Shown piece after piece: positions 17,060 to 26,010 of a DNA stretch of 64,000 nucleotides (within the stretch, counting starts at the first letter, position 1; the number at the start of each line of letters is the position of its first letter). The stretch lies in the NCBI RefSeq assembly GCF_004963255.1, contig NZ_SUGA01000030.1:804-64803 (forward strand), written 5' to 3'. The translations under genes and the position numbers were made by a program. The notes below the pieces were generated by a model, which was not told the origin of the DNA, did not search any database, and was given only the letters and a program-made list of their open reading frames with translations. The DNA comes from Mesorhizobium sp. (GTDB taxonomy: Bacteria; Pseudomonadota; Alphaproteobacteria; Rhizobiales; Rhizobiaceae).

Positions 17060-17974
17060 ATGAAGGAATTCGACTGGAACCTGATCAAGAGTTTTGTCGC
17101 AGTCGCCGAGACCGGCAGTCTGTCGGGCGCCGCGCGCCGGCTCGCGGCTAGCCAGCCGACGCTCGGCCGCCATATCGCCGAGCTGGAGGCGGCACTTGGC
17201 GTCACGCTGTTCCGGCGTGGGCGTCGCGGCTACGAGCTGACCGAAGCGGGCAGCACGCTCTACGAGCGCGGGCGGGCGGTCAGCGAGCAGGCCAATGCGT
17301 TCTCGCTGCTGGCGCTGGGCTCGGTCGAGGCGATCGAGGGCACGGTGCGCATCGCCGCTAGCGAGGTGGTCGCCGCCTTCGTGCTGCCGGACATGATGGC
17401 GCGGCTTGGCGGGGAAGAGCCCGGCATCGAGGTCGAGATCGTCGCCTCCAACCAAGTCGAGAACCTGTTGCGCCGCGATGCCGACATCGCCATCCGCATG
17501 GTCAGGCCGGCGCAGAACGAGCTGGTGGCGCGCAAGGTCACCGACATTCCGCTCTGCCTATGCGCCGCGAGCGCCTATCTCGACCGGCGCGGCCGGCCGG
17601 AAAAACCCGCCGACCTCGCCGATCACGCCTTGGTCGGCTTCGACCGCAGCGACGAGATCATTCGCGGCTTCACGTCGTTCGGCATTCCGGTCGGCCGCAG
17701 CCATTTCCGCTTTAGGACCGACAACCAGATTGTGCTGTGGGAGGCGGTGCGGACGGGAAACGGCATCGGCCTCGGCCAGGAGCCGCTGGCCGACCGCGAT
17801 CCGGACCTGGAAAAGCTGTTGCCCGATGTACCCTTGCCGGTCCTGCCTGTCTGGCTCGCCATGCATCGCGACGTGCGCACCAGCATGCGCATCCGCCGCG
17901 TGGCGGATTTCCTGCACGAGGAGCTGAAGCGTTATTCGGCCGGCACGGGTTCGGGAGCGAATTCGGCCCGGTGA
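17060..17974 (+). CDS. LysR family transcriptional regulator
   Basis: A 304-residue LTTR with an N-terminal winged helix-turn-helix (residues 1-60; SGAARRLAASQPTLGRHIAELE) and a type 2 periplasmic-binding-like effector domain from about residue 90. It is divergent from the epimerase-like gene across 96 bp, the classic LysR layout, so that gene is the likely target. The 3' end overlaps the convergent MFS gene by 43 bp. The ATG at 17060 is used; another ATG four bases earlier is out of frame. Confidence 0.9.
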   Translation: MKEFDWNLIKSFVAVAETGSLSGAARRLAASQPTLGRHIAELEAALGVTLFRRGRRGYELTEAGSTLYERGRAVSEQANAFSLLALGSVEAIEGTVRIAASEVVAAFVLPDMMARLGGEEPGIEVEIVASNQVENLLRRDADIAIRMVRPAQNELVARKVTDIPLCLCAASAYLDRRGRPEKPADLADHALVGFDRSDEIIRGFTSFGIPVGRSHFRFRTDNQIVLWEAVRTGNGIGLGQEPLADRDPDLEKLLPDVPLPVLPVWLAMHRDVRTSMRIRRVADFLHEELKRYSAGTGSGANSAR

Positions 17975-19131
17975 GCGAGGCCTGCCATCAGGAGCACGAC
18001 GACCAGCAGGCCGGAAAGCGCAATGAAGATCGGTCCGAAGCTCGAATGCTCCGCGACGAAGCCGATCGCCGACGGCGCCACCAATATGCCGGAATAGCCC
18101 ATGGTGGTGACGACGCTCATGCCGGTGCCGGATGACATGCCTTCCTGGTTGCCGCCGGCCGAGAACAGGATCGGCACCATATTGGCGATGCCGAAGCCGC
18201 AGAAGGCGAAGGCGGCGATGGCGAGGTAAGGCGAGGACGAGAGGCCGGCGACCAGCATGCCGGCGGCCGCGACCAGCGCCGAGCCGCGCAAGGTCTGCAC
18301 TGCGCCGAAGCGGTTGCGCACGCCATCGCCCAGGAAGCGCATCAGCGCCATCACGCCGGAGAAGGCGGCATAGGCGAGGCCGGCGACCGCGAGATCGGCG
18401 CCCAGTTCCTGGTGCAGGAAGAGCGCAGCCCAATCGAGCACCGCGCCTTCCGAGATCATGGTGAGCAGCGCCATCAGCCCGACCAGATAGACGGCCGCGT
18501 GCCGCGGCAGCGTGAATTTCTGATGCTCGACAGCCTGCGGCCGGTCCTCGGCGACGAGATAGCGAATGGCGAAGGCGATCACGGCGAAGGCGACTACCGT
18601 GACTGCGACGGCATGGGGAAGATAGCCGTAGTTTTGGATCGAATAGCCGCCGAGCGCGCCGCCGGCGAAGCCGCCAAGGCTCCAGAAGCCGTGCGAAGAC
18701 GACATGATCGCCCGGGAAAGCCTTCTTTCAACCACCACGGCATTCGAGTTCATGGCGACATCCATGCCGCCGATCGAACCGCCGAAGATGAGCATGGCGA
18801 CCGCCGCCAGGGGAACATTGGGCGCGAGCGCCACCATAAGCAGGCCGAAGCTGCCGCAGATGCCGAACCAGCGCGTCACGCTGCGCGAGCCATGCCTGGA
18901 AATGAGATGGCCGCACCAGGTCATGGCCATGACCGCGCCGACGCCGAACAAAAGGATCAGCAGGCCGAGCGTGAATTTGCTGATGTCGAGCCGGGTCAGG
19001 AACACCGGGATCTGCGGCGCCCAACTGCCGGTCAGAAAACCATTGGCGAGGAAGATACCGGCGACGGCCCAGCGGCCGCGCGTCGCGGCCTGCATCGTGG
19101 TTTGCACGTTCATGGTTCTGAAATCCGCCAT
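17932..19131 (-). CDS. MFS transporter
   Basis: A 399-residue major facilitator permease with about 12 hydrophobic helices. Segments such as FLANGFLTGSWAPQIPVFLTRL near the N-terminus and a loop-2/3 motif GHLISRHGSR resemble the YbjJ/fucose-permease-like subgroup. It probably exports or imports a small organic solute; the substrate is unknown. The ATG at 19131 (MADFRTMNVQ) is preferred over an upstream in-frame start because the membrane protein begins there. Its end overlaps the convergent LysR gene. Confidence 0.88.
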   Translation of the reverse strand: MADFRTMNVQTTMQAATRGRWAVAGIFLANGFLTGSWAPQIPVFLTRLDISKFTLGLLILLFGVGAVMAMTWCGHLISRHGSRSVTRWFGICGSFGLLMVALAPNVPLAAVAMLIFGGSIGGMDVAMNSNAVVVERRLSRAIMSSSHGFWSLGGFAGGALGGYSIQNYGYLPHAVAVTVVAFAVIAFAIRYLVAEDRPQAVEHQKFTLPRHAAVYLVGLMALLTMISEGAVLDWAALFLHQELGADLAVAGLAYAAFSGVMALMRFLGDGVRNRFGAVQTLRGSALVAAAGMLVAGLSSSPYLAIAAFAFCGFGIANMVPILFSAGGNQEGMSSGTGMSVVTTMGYSGILVAPSAIGFVAEHSSFGPIFIALSGLLVVVLLMAGLAHRAEFAPEPVPAE

Positions 19132-19283
19132 GTAAAATGGTTCGCGCGGCAAATTAGATCGATTCAATCGGCAGTCAAGGACCGTGATGCGGAAGTGCTT
19201 GGACCAAGGGGCGCGGCCCAAGGAGCTAGTGTCGTTCGTGGCAGGCAGCAGCTTTGGAGGTTTGGCAGAAGCGCCCCTCAGTT

Positions 19284-19491
19284 CGTCATCCTCGGGCGGA
19301 GCAAGGAGCGAAGCGACGCGCGCAGACCCGAGGACCCATGCCGTTCCCTGGGAGCTCCGCTGCGGCGCAGAATGTTCTCTGGGGTTGTACCGTTACGATA
19401 TTCTGGACCGCGGCATTGTCCGACAGCCGTCACGGCATGGATTCCAGGTCTGCGCGCATCGCTTCGCTCCTTGCTCCGCCCTGGAATGACG
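19284..19491. repeat. Long inverted repeat, rhizobial type, 60-bp arms
   Basis: The arms at 19284-19343 and 19433-19491 are near-identical inverted copies (shared core GGGCGGAGCAAGGAGCGAAG). The loop is about 89 bp. It fills most of the 383-bp gap between the MFS and DUF1244 genes. Similar repeats are dispersed through Mesorhizobium and Bradyrhizobium genomes. No gene is seen in the gap. Confidence 0.8.
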
Positions 19492-19514
19492 ACGGCGCGA
19501 AGACGCTCGGCTTA

Positions 19515-19823
19515 TCAATGATCCTTCGGCCGCTTGGCCTCGAACTCTGTCTTCTTGGCTTCTGAAGCCTCGGTCTGGTTGAGCGCCTGCCATTCGGCAT
19601 AGGGCATGCCGTAGATGATCTCGCGCGATGCATCCTTCGACAGCGCCACGCCCTCGGCCTCGGCGGCCTCGCGATACCAGTTGGACAGGCAGTTGCGGCA
19701 GAAGCCGGCGAGGTTCATCAGGTCGATGTTCTGGACATCGCCGCGTTCGCGCAGATGCGCCACCAGCCGGCGGAAAGCCGCGGCCTCGAAGTCGCGCTTC
19801 TGGTCGTCGCTGAGTTCGGTCAT
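19515..19823 (-). CDS. DUF1244 domain protein
   Basis: A 102-residue protein matching the DUF1244 family, common in alphaproteobacteria. The conserved centre is NIDLMNLAGFCRNCLSNWY (about residues 37-55), with a CRNC cysteine pair that could bind metal, and GMPYAEWQ near residue 72. Function unknown. It lies on the same strand as, and just downstream of, the N-formylglutamate amidohydrolase gene (28-bp gap), so co-transcription is likely. The C-terminal tail is charged and probably disordered. Confidence 0.88.
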   Translation of the reverse strand: MTELSDDQKRDFEAAAFRRLVAHLRERGDVQNIDLMNLAGFCRNCLSNWYREAAEAEGVALSKDASREIIYGMPYAEWQALNQTEASEAKKTEFEAKRPKDH

Positions 19824-19851
19824 CTCGGAAACTCCCGGCCTGTCGGCTTTC

Positions 19852-20649
19852 TTATACCGGCCCGGTGCGCGAGCCGAACATCTTCACCTGATGTATATCG
19901 GCACGGCGGTCGATGGCGTCAACGATCGGCGCCAGCCGCTCAGCCCAGGCAAGCGCCCCAGCGCGGTCGGCGATCAGGTCCTGGCGGATTTCGATCAGCG
20001 CATGCGCGTAGCCGTTGATGATGGCGTGGCGGAACATGGTGTCGCCGCGCAGCGCGCCGTCATAGGGTTCGTTGTCGCCGACAACGAGGGACTTGTCCTG
20101 CGCCAACATATCGATCAGCGGCCGCGCCACGCGGTCGTCGCGGTCCCACAGCACGCCAACATGCCAGGGGCGAACAAAGCCCTGCATCACCGGCGTGAAG
20201 GAATGGACGGAGAAGATGAACGGCGCCTTGCCCGACGCGTGCGCCACGGAGGCGATCATCGCGCCGACGGCGTCGTGATAGGGCCGGTAGAAGCGGTCGA
20301 GCCGCCGCTCGCGTTCTTCAGAGGCCATCGGATAGTTGCCCGGCACCACGGTACCGTCATAGAGCTGACGGATCATGGTTGGGTCGTCCTCGCCCCGGTT
20401 GGGGTCGATCAACAGCCGCGAGAAGCCGGCCAGCACCGCCGGCGCGTCGAGCGCGGCCGCGAGCTCGCGCGTCACCGTCTCGACGCCGATGTCATAGGCG
20501 ATGTGACGGTCGAATTCGGATGCCGGCAAACCGAGACTGCCATATTCCTCCGGCAGGTCGCGGCGGGCGTGATCGGCCAGAAGCACGACGCCTTTCTTGC
20601 GGTCGCCCTCGACGATGTCGAACGGCGTGAAAACTGTGGATCGGGTCAT
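19852..20649 (-). CDS. N-formylglutamate amidohydrolase family protein
   Basis: A 265-residue zinc-dependent amidohydrolase-family protein. Family members hydrolyse N-formylglutamate in histidine breakdown, but this conserved rhizobial branch lies away from hut genes and may act on another N-acyl amino acid. Recognisable segments are LLADHARRDLPEEYGSLGL, DPNRGEDDP, FIFSVHSFTPV, and GYAHALIEIRQDLI near the end. The ATG at 20649 (MTRSTVFTPF) is chosen by family start; the frame extends upstream without coding character. DUF1244 follows it. Confidence 0.85.
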   Translation of the reverse strand: MTRSTVFTPFDIVEGDRKKGVVLLADHARRDLPEEYGSLGLPASEFDRHIAYDIGVETVTRELAAALDAPAVLAGFSRLLIDPNRGEDDPTMIRQLYDGTVVPGNYPMASEERERRLDRFYRPYHDAVGAMIASVAHASGKAPFIFSVHSFTPVMQGFVRPWHVGVLWDRDDRVARPLIDMLAQDKSLVVGDNEPYDGALRGDTMFRHAIINGYAHALIEIRQDLIADRAGALAWAERLAPIVDAIDRRADIHQVKMFGSRTGPV

Positions 20650-20885
20650 CGGCTGAAAAGGGGATGGCGGCTGCGATGTGGTATCGTCATTCCACGAAGA
20701 AGACGCCGGCGCAATGCCGTTGTTTGGCCAAGGTTTCCGCAAAAAATCCCCGGAGCGGGGAGAATTTGCGCGACGGGCCCTTCTAAATCGATTGGAATTG
20801 AACAAAACGGCGCGTTGACATGCGACCGGAGTTTGCTGAAAAGGGGCTTCGAGAGATGCAAATGTGGTTCGCAAGGGGATCTGCG

Positions 20886-21377
20886 ATGGGTTTTGCCGGC
20901 CGGCTGCGCAAGCGCCTGGCCCTGCCGTTGCTGATCGTCGGTGCGGGATTTTTCGCGATAGCCGCGACCTCGCCGGCCCGGGCCGACTTCCGCGTTTGCA
21001 ACGCAACGCAAAATCTGGTGGGCGTCGGCATCGGCTATCGCGCCAAGGCCGGCTGGATCACCGAGGGCTGGTGGCACATCGAAGGATCGACCTGCAAGAC
21101 GCTGATCGAGGGTCCGCTGTCATCGAGGTTTTACTATCTTTATGCAGAAGACGCCGAGCGTGGCGGGCGCTGGGATGGCCCGATCAACATGTGCGTCGCC
21201 GAAAAAGAGTTCAAGATCGCCGGCGTGAATGATTGCGTCGCCCGGGGCTTCCAACGCGCCGGATTTCAGGAATATGACACGGGCGAGCAGGCCAGCTGGA
21301 TGGTCCAGCTGACCGACGAGCCCGCAACGGGAGGCGCGCCAGCAGCGGCCCCCGCTCCGGGAACAAACAGTCAATGA
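20886..21377 (+). CDS. DUF1036 family exported protein
   Basis: About 163 residues with a signal peptide (MGFAGRLRKRLALPLLIVGA ... ARA, cleavage expected near residue 37), then the DUF1036 domain: FRVCNATQNLVGVGIGYRA, GWWHIEGSTCKTLI, YYLYAEDAERGG. Cysteines suggest periplasmic disulfides. A proline/alanine tail follows. Function unknown. The ATG at 20886 is preferred because AAGGGGAT precedes it at good distance; two upstream in-frame ATGs are possible. Its stop overlaps the pyk start by four bases (ATGA), so the two are translationally coupled. Confidence 0.82.
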   Translation: MGFAGRLRKRLALPLLIVGAGFFAIAATSPARADFRVCNATQNLVGVGIGYRAKAGWITEGWWHIEGSTCKTLIEGPLSSRFYYLYAEDAERGGRWDGPINMCVAEKEFKIAGVNDCVARGFQRAGFQEYDTGEQASWMVQLTDEPATGGAPAAAPAPGTNSQ

Positions 21378-22801
21378 GACGCAACCGCAAGGTCAAGATC
21401 CTCGCCACCATCGGTCCGGCTTCCTCCTCCGAGGGAATGCTGAAGAAGCTCTTCGAAGCGGGCGCCGATGTCTTCCGCATCAATATGAGCCATACCGACC
21501 ACGAGCTGATGCGCACGCTGGTCGGCCGCATCCGCGCCGTCGAGGCCGCCGTCGGCCGGCCGATCGGCATCCTCGCCGATTTGCAGGGGCCGAAGCTCAG
21601 GGTCGGCAAGTTCGCCAACGGCAAGGAAGCGCTGACACCGGGGCAGACCTTCACGCTCGACGACAATCCGGAACCCGGTACGTCGAAACGTGTGTACCTG
21701 CCGCATCCCGAAATCCTGAGCTCGGTCGAGGCCGGTCACAGACTTTTGATCGACGACGGCAAGCTGGAGCTGAAGGCTCTGAAGGCCGACGGCAAGTCGA
21801 TCACCTGCACCGTCGTTGCCGGCTCGGGCATATCCGACAAGAAGGGCGTCAGCCTGCCCGATACCGACCTGCCGGTCGGCGCGCTGACCGACAAGGACCG
21901 CTCCGATCTCGACGCTGTGCTTGCCACCGGCGTCGACTGGGTGGCGCTGTCCTTCGTGCAGCGGCCGGAGGATCTGGCGGAGGCGCGCAAGATCGCGCGC
22001 GGGCGGGCGCTGATCATGGCCAAGATCGAGAAGCCGCAGGCGGTCGCCCGGCTCCCCGAGATCATCGAGCTCTCCGATGCGCTGATGGTCGCCCGTGGCG
22101 ATCTCGGCGTCGAGATGCCGATCGAAGCCGTGCCCGGCATCCAGAAGCAGATCACGCGCGCCGCGCGCCGAGCCGGCAAGCCGGTGGTGATCGCCACGCA
22201 GATGCTGGAATCGATGATCACCGCGCCCGTGCCGACCCGCGCCGAGGTCTCCGATGTCTCGATCGCCGTCTTCGAGGGCGCCGACGCGATCATGCTTTCG
22301 GCCGAATCCGCGGCCGGCGCCTATCCGGTCGAAGCTGTCGGCATGATGAACCGCATTGCCACCAAGGTCGAAACCGACCCGACCTATGCCGGCATCATCA
22401 ACGCGCAGCGTTCGGAACCCGAGGCGACCGGGGCCGACGCCATTTCACTTGCCGCCCGCGAGATCGCCGAGACGCTGAAACTGTCGGCGATCATTTCCTA
22501 CACCGCGTCCGGCACCACCGGGCTGCGCGCCGCTCGCGAGCGCCCACAGGTGCCGATCGTGGCGCTGTCGCCGATCCTCAGCACGGCGCGCCGCCTGTCG
22601 CTGCTGTGGGGCACGCATTGCGTGGTTTCGGAGGATGCTACCGACCTCGACGACATGGTCGACCGGGCCTGCCGCATCGCGCTGGAAGAAGGTTTCGGCA
22701 AGCCTGGCGACCGCGTCATCATCACGGCCGGCGTGCCGCTCAGGACACCCGGATCGACCAATATGCTGCGGATTGCATATATCGGGTCTGAGACTCACTA
22801 G
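21374..22801 (+). CDS. pyk: Pyruvate kinase
   Basis: A 475-residue pyruvate kinase that transfers phosphate from phosphoenolpyruvate to ADP, the last step of lower glycolysis. Motifs are KILATIGPAS at the N-terminus, RINMSHTDHE, DLQGPKLRVG, the active-site signature IMAKIEKPQAV, MVARGDLGVEM and IATQMLESM, then the C-terminal regulatory domain with YTASGTTGLRAA. Full length. It overlaps the DUF1036 gene by ATGA, an arrangement conserved in rhizobia as I recall. A dispersed repeat begins directly after its stop codon. Confidence 0.96.
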   Translation: MRRNRKVKILATIGPASSSEGMLKKLFEAGADVFRINMSHTDHELMRTLVGRIRAVEAAVGRPIGILADLQGPKLRVGKFANGKEALTPGQTFTLDDNPEPGTSKRVYLPHPEILSSVEAGHRLLIDDGKLELKALKADGKSITCTVVAGSGISDKKGVSLPDTDLPVGALTDKDRSDLDAVLATGVDWVALSFVQRPEDLAEARKIARGRALIMAKIEKPQAVARLPEIIELSDALMVARGDLGVEMPIEAVPGIQKQITRAARRAGKPVVIATQMLESMITAPVPTRAEVSDVSIAVFEGADAIMLSAESAAGAYPVEAVGMMNRIATKVETDPTYAGIINAQRSEPEATGADAISLAAREIAETLKLSAIISYTASGTTGLRAARERPQVPIVALSPILSTARRLSLLWGTHCVVSEDATDLDDMVDRACRIALEEGFGKPGDRVIITAGVPLRTPGSTNMLRIAYIGSETH

Positions 22802-22969
22802 GAATGCCGATATTCAGGTGAGGCCGGCCTGCACGTAGCGGCTTCCTGCGCTTCCGGTGCTCACGTCCTTTAAGTACGTTCCGCTCCGGTTCTCGGAAGC
22901 CATCCAGTTTGGTCGCTTCGAGCCCATCTTCGACTCCGGCTCGGCCTGACCTGAATCTCAACGCATCCC
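22802..22969. repeat. Dispersed element with inverted termini, copy 2 (after pyk)
   Basis: About 168 bp beginning at the base after the pyk stop. Left end ATGCCGATATTCAGGTGAGG; right end, inverted, CCTGACCTGAATCTCAACGC. The internal palindrome is GTCCTTTAAGTAC-like. It nearly matches the copy at 48118-48286 and contains the TTTGGTCGCTTCG segment absent from copy 1. Confidence 0.82.
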
Positions 22970-22988
22970 AGGCGCTTGGTTTTCGAGG

Positions 22989-24050
22989 TCAACTTGGCGC
23001 GAGTTCTGCGTTGGGCACCTTGAGTTCGGGGCAGCGGTCGGCGCCCTGCGTGTCGCCGGCGATACGGCCTTCCACGGTTCTTGCCATTGCCTGGAGATCG
23101 ATCGGCGCGCCGGCCACCTTCCGGATCGCGCCGACCACGAGATCGGGCGCGATCCAGTCCGGTTTGTGGCCGAGATTGCGGACCCAAACCAGTTCTGCGC
23201 CGGGAATGTCGCGCTCGAGGCCGACGGAGTGGATCGTCGCGTAGACCACCTTGTCGCGGTCGCCCGAGATGACGACGGTCGGCGCCTTGATCTCCCGGTA
23301 AGCGGGAGAGGCGGCCCGGACATAGTCGTGGAGCTGGGCGACGTCGCGGGCGTTGGCGCGAAAGGCGGATGGCCTGAGCACCAGCGGGATCGAGGCGTTT
23401 TGGAGATAGAAGTCCGGGAGGGTGTTGGGGGAGAAGACGCAAGCCGTCGCGTCGCCGATCCGCAGCATGCCGGCCGGGTAAGCGAGCGTTTCGGAAAACA
23501 GCCAGCCGACCACCGGCGTGGCGGTGAGCTTGTAATACCAGGCGGTCGCGCCGCCCGGCCATGGATGCGTGGCGGGCGCGAGGAAGACCAGGCCCAGCGT
23601 CTTTTCAGGATGCTGGCGAGCGAAGGCCGTGGTGATCGCGCCGCCGAAGGAATGCGCAACGACAATGGCCTTTGCAATGCCGAGGCGGTCCATCAGCTGG
23701 GCAATGGTGTCCGCCTGAGCGGCCAAGGTTTCATTATCGCCACGCTCCGACCAGCCGAAACCGGGACGGTCGAGGAACAGCATTTCGGCGCGGCCCTCGA
23801 GCGACGGCTTCAGCGGCAGCATCTGGTCCTTCAGGTTGGCGCTGGCGCCATGGATGAAGACGACCGGCGGCAGGTCGGCGCCGGCAGGCGCCGGGACATG
23901 GGCATAATGGATGCGCGCGCCGTTAACCTCGGCGAACTCGCCGGCCGGCGGACAGCGTCGCTCGATCAGCCAGACGCCGGCGCGGGTGATGCCGGCCAGG
24001 GCAAAGAGGAGCGCGATGAGGAAGAAGAGCGCGGCGCCGATGAGGTTCAT
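22989..24050 (-). CDS. Alpha/beta hydrolase with N-terminal membrane anchor
   Basis: A 353-residue alpha/beta-hydrolase fold protein. A hydrophobic N-terminal helix (residues 4-28, LIGAALFFLIALLFALAGIT) probably anchors it in the inner membrane. The oxyanion segment is VVFIHGASANL and the nucleophile elbow is VVAHSFGGAITT; a late histidine lies in VRNLGHKPDW. The substrate is unknown. It is convergent with pyk, separated by the dispersed repeat. The C-terminal 25 residues are polar and rich in Glu, Pro and Cys. Confidence 0.85.
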   Translation of the reverse strand: MNLIGAALFFLIALLFALAGITRAGVWLIERRCPPAGEFAEVNGARIHYAHVPAPAGADLPPVVFIHGASANLKDQMLPLKPSLEGRAEMLFLDRPGFGWSERGDNETLAAQADTIAQLMDRLGIAKAIVVAHSFGGAITTAFARQHPEKTLGLVFLAPATHPWPGGATAWYYKLTATPVVGWLFSETLAYPAGMLRIGDATACVFSPNTLPDFYLQNASIPLVLRPSAFRANARDVAQLHDYVRAASPAYREIKAPTVVISGDRDKVVYATIHSVGLERDIPGAELVWVRNLGHKPDWIAPDLVVGAIRKVAGAPIDLQAMARTVEGRIAGDTQGADRCPELKVPNAELAPS

Positions 24051-24233
24051 GCGGTGAGATACGAGGGCAGGTGACGATCTGGTTCAGCGGTCAGGCGATC
24101 TTGACAGGTTGAGGCCGCGTTGGCAGCCGGAATCTGTCACGCTGCCGTGGTCAGCGCGAGCCGGCGGTTTCCGCCAACCGTCAACGCATGCCATCCGGCA
24201 ACGGAAGCGGCCCGTCAAAAACTCCCGCGAAGG
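24051..24233. other. 183-bp gap with no recognisable feature
   Basis: It lies between two minus-strand genes. No open frame, repeat or clear terminator is seen; it probably holds the promoter of the alpha/beta hydrolase gene. Confidence 0.3.
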
Positions 24234-24635
24234 TTAGTTCAGATTGATGTCGCGGCTTGCCGACCGCATCGACACCGAGAAGCCGGCCAGAACGTCGAAT
24301 AGCGCGATGATCATCAGCGTGAAGAAGACGGAGTGCGCCGCGCCCTTCACCAACAGGAACTCGACGAGAAAGGCGATGAAGACCAGCGTCGACAGAAGGT
24401 GATCCAGGATCGAGGCATTGGTCGTCCGCACCGATTTCGAGATCTCGACGAAGAGAAAGATCAGCCCGATCAGCACCATCAGGTCGCCGAGCGTCATCGA
24501 GAAGACGCCGCCCGACATCATGCGGAAGGAGAACATCTCGGTCATCCAGGGATCGTCGCCGCCGCCGAACAATCCGAGCAGGCCGAGATTGTAGAGGACG
24601 AAAGGCACGATCAGCAGCGGGATGGCACCGAACAT
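24234..24635 (-). CDS. Conserved four-helix membrane protein
   Basis: About 133 residues with four predicted membrane helices: AIPLLIVPFVLYNLGLLGLF, LGDLMVLIGLIFLFVEISK, LLSTLVFIAFLVEFLLVKGAA and FFTLMIIALFDVLAGFSVSM. It resembles conserved rhizobial membrane proteins without an assigned role. The ATG at 24635 is preferred to a longer GTG-started frame because GGAGT precedes it at proper spacing. It is downstream of rpmF on the same strand but separated by a terminator. Confidence 0.75.
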   Translation of the reverse strand: MFGAIPLLIVPFVLYNLGLLGLFGGGDDPWMTEMFSFRMMSGGVFSMTLGDLMVLIGLIFLFVEISKSVRTTNASILDHLLSTLVFIAFLVEFLLVKGAAHSVFFTLMIIALFDVLAGFSVSMRSASRDINLN

Positions 24636-24804
24636 CTGGGCGACTCCAATCAGGGCACCCCCTTTTGTAAAATCCGCGGCAAGCGCGCCGTCAAGGTTTT
24701 TCGCCGCCGCGGCGAACACGCTGTAAGACCTAATGAAATAACGATGTCAGCCCGTTGCGCCGCCATCGGCAGCGCGAGCGATCAATTCCGGACGCCGCCG
24801 GCGC

Positions 24805-24837
24805 CAAAACAAAAAGACCGGCCAGGGGCCGGTCTTT
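24805..24837 (-). terminator. Rho-independent terminator after rpmF
   Basis: Read on the minus strand, the stem AAAGACCGGCC / GGCCGGTCTTT (24813-24837, 3-nt loop) is followed by a T-rich run (TTTTTGTTTT), 28 bp after the rpmF stop codon. Confidence 0.88.
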
Positions 24838-24865
24838 CGAAACGTCAGAAATCCTTGGAAGCTTC

Positions 24866-25048
24866 TCAGCTTTCCTTCGGCTCCAGAACCTGGCGGCCGC
24901 GATACATGCCGGTCTTCAGGTCGATGTGGTGCGGGCGGCGCATTTCGCCGGAATTCTTGTCCTCGACATAGGTCGGGGCCTTGAGGGCGTCGGCCGAGCG
25001 GCGCATGCCGCGCTTCGACGGAGAGGTTTTTCTTTTTGGAACGGCCAT
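24866..25048 (-). CDS. rpmF: 50S ribosomal protein L32
   Basis: A 60-residue basic protein beginning MAVPKRKTSPSKRGMRRSAD, the universal L32 start, and ending with GMYRGRQVLEPKES as in alphaproteobacterial L32. It lacks the paired cysteines of zinc-binding L32 forms. The gene lies between mtgA upstream and a clear terminator downstream, the usual Rhizobiales context. Confidence 0.96.
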   Translation of the reverse strand: MAVPKRKTSPSKRGMRRSADALKAPTYVEDKNSGEMRRPHHIDLKTGMYRGRQVLEPKES

Positions 25049-25256
25049 GGATATGCTCCACTACATGGTCAAAATGCCCCGGCAACCCTCGCGAAAGGGC
25101 CGCATCGAGGCCATAATCTGAGAAAGTCGGGTGCCTATACACGCCTTGCGCCGTTTTGGCCAGCGCTGGCCGCGAATTTTTTTGAGCCGGCGCCGCTTCG
25201 TCTGGATCAGGATGCCGTTTCCTCGAAACGCCGTCCTGCTCCAAGTCTTCGTTGGA

Positions 25257-25301
25257 GCGTGATCTTCTCCGAAAACCGGTTCCCACTTTTCGGGATCACG
25301 C
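25257..25301. repeat. Rhizobial palindromic repeat (CCGAAAACCGGTTCCC family), copy 2
   Basis: A 45-bp palindrome with arms GCGTGATC / GATCACGC and the core CCGAAAACCGGTTCCCAC, ending two bases from the mtgA stop codon. It lies in the mtgA-rpmF gap and may form a hairpin in the mtgA message. Confidence 0.8.
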
Positions 25302-25302
25302 C

Positions 25303-26010
25303 CTAGTCGAGGCATCCGACGTAGGCGCCGGACCGGCTGGCGCGCCGCTCGATCAGCGAGGCCAGCCGCCTCAGTCCCGGCCCCGGCTTGGCCGGATTGC
25401 GCGCGATCGGGTTGGGCAGGCTGACGGCGAGCAGGGCGGCCTGCCTGCGCGACAGCTGCTTGGCCGAGACGCCGAAATGATGCCGGGCGGCAGCCTCGAT
25501 GCCATAGATGCCCGGTCCCCATTCGGCGATGTTGAGATAGATCTCCATGATCCGCCGCTTCGACATCACCGCGTCGAAATAGACGGCCAAAGGCAGCTCG
25601 ACGACCTTGCGCACGCTGCCAAGCGGCCGCGACCACAGGAAAAGGTTCTTCACCGTCTGCATGGTGATGGTGGAGGCGCCGCGCGTCGCCTCGCCGGCCA
25701 GCGCGTCATCGACCACGCCGCGCAATTCACCCAGATCGACGCCGCGATGGAAGCAGAACTGCCCGTCTTCCGACATGATCACTGAATGCGCCAGCACCGG
25801 CGCCACGTCGTCGATCGACACCCAGCGCCGGTCATAGCCCGAGAAGGTCGCGAGGTCCTTCAGCATCAGGGTCGATATCGGATGCACGAAGGACGGCAAA
25901 TAGAGGAAGGTCAGCACGACCGGAATGGCCGCCAGCACGAGCGCCACGACCAGGCAGCGCCGGCCGATGCGCCTCAGACTGGCGCGGCTCAGGCGCCGCG
26001 AGCGCGCCAT
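25303..26010 (-). CDS. mtgA: Monofunctional biosynthetic peptidoglycan transglycosylase
   Basis: A glycosyltransferase family 51 enzyme that polymerises lipid II into glycan strands at the inner membrane. One N-terminal membrane helix (CLVVALVLAAIPVVLTFLYL) is followed by the GT51 motifs SEDGQFCFHRGVD (catalytic Glu), GASTITMQTVKNLFLW, KRRIMEIYLNIAEWG and AAARHHFG. No transpeptidase domain is present, so it is the monofunctional type; 235 residues is close to the usual 240. The start at 26010 (MARSRRLSR) is chosen for length; in-frame ATGs at 26085 and 26109 would add 25 or 33 residues. Confidence 0.92.
   Translation of the reverse strand: MARSRRLSRASLRRIGRRCLVVALVLAAIPVVLTFLYLPSFVHPISTLMLKDLATFSGYDRRWVSIDDVAPVLAHSVIMSEDGQFCFHRGVDLGELRGVVDDALAGEATRGASTITMQTVKNLFLWSRPLGSVRKVVELPLAVYFDAVMSKRRIMEIYLNIAEWGPGIYGIEAAARHHFGVSAKQLSRRQAALLAVSLPNPIARNPAKPGPGLRRLASLIERRASRSGAYVGCLD

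Noticed and set aside
19284..19491. Insertion sequence
   Set aside because: No transposase gene and no target duplication could be seen; treated as a non-coding inverted repeat.
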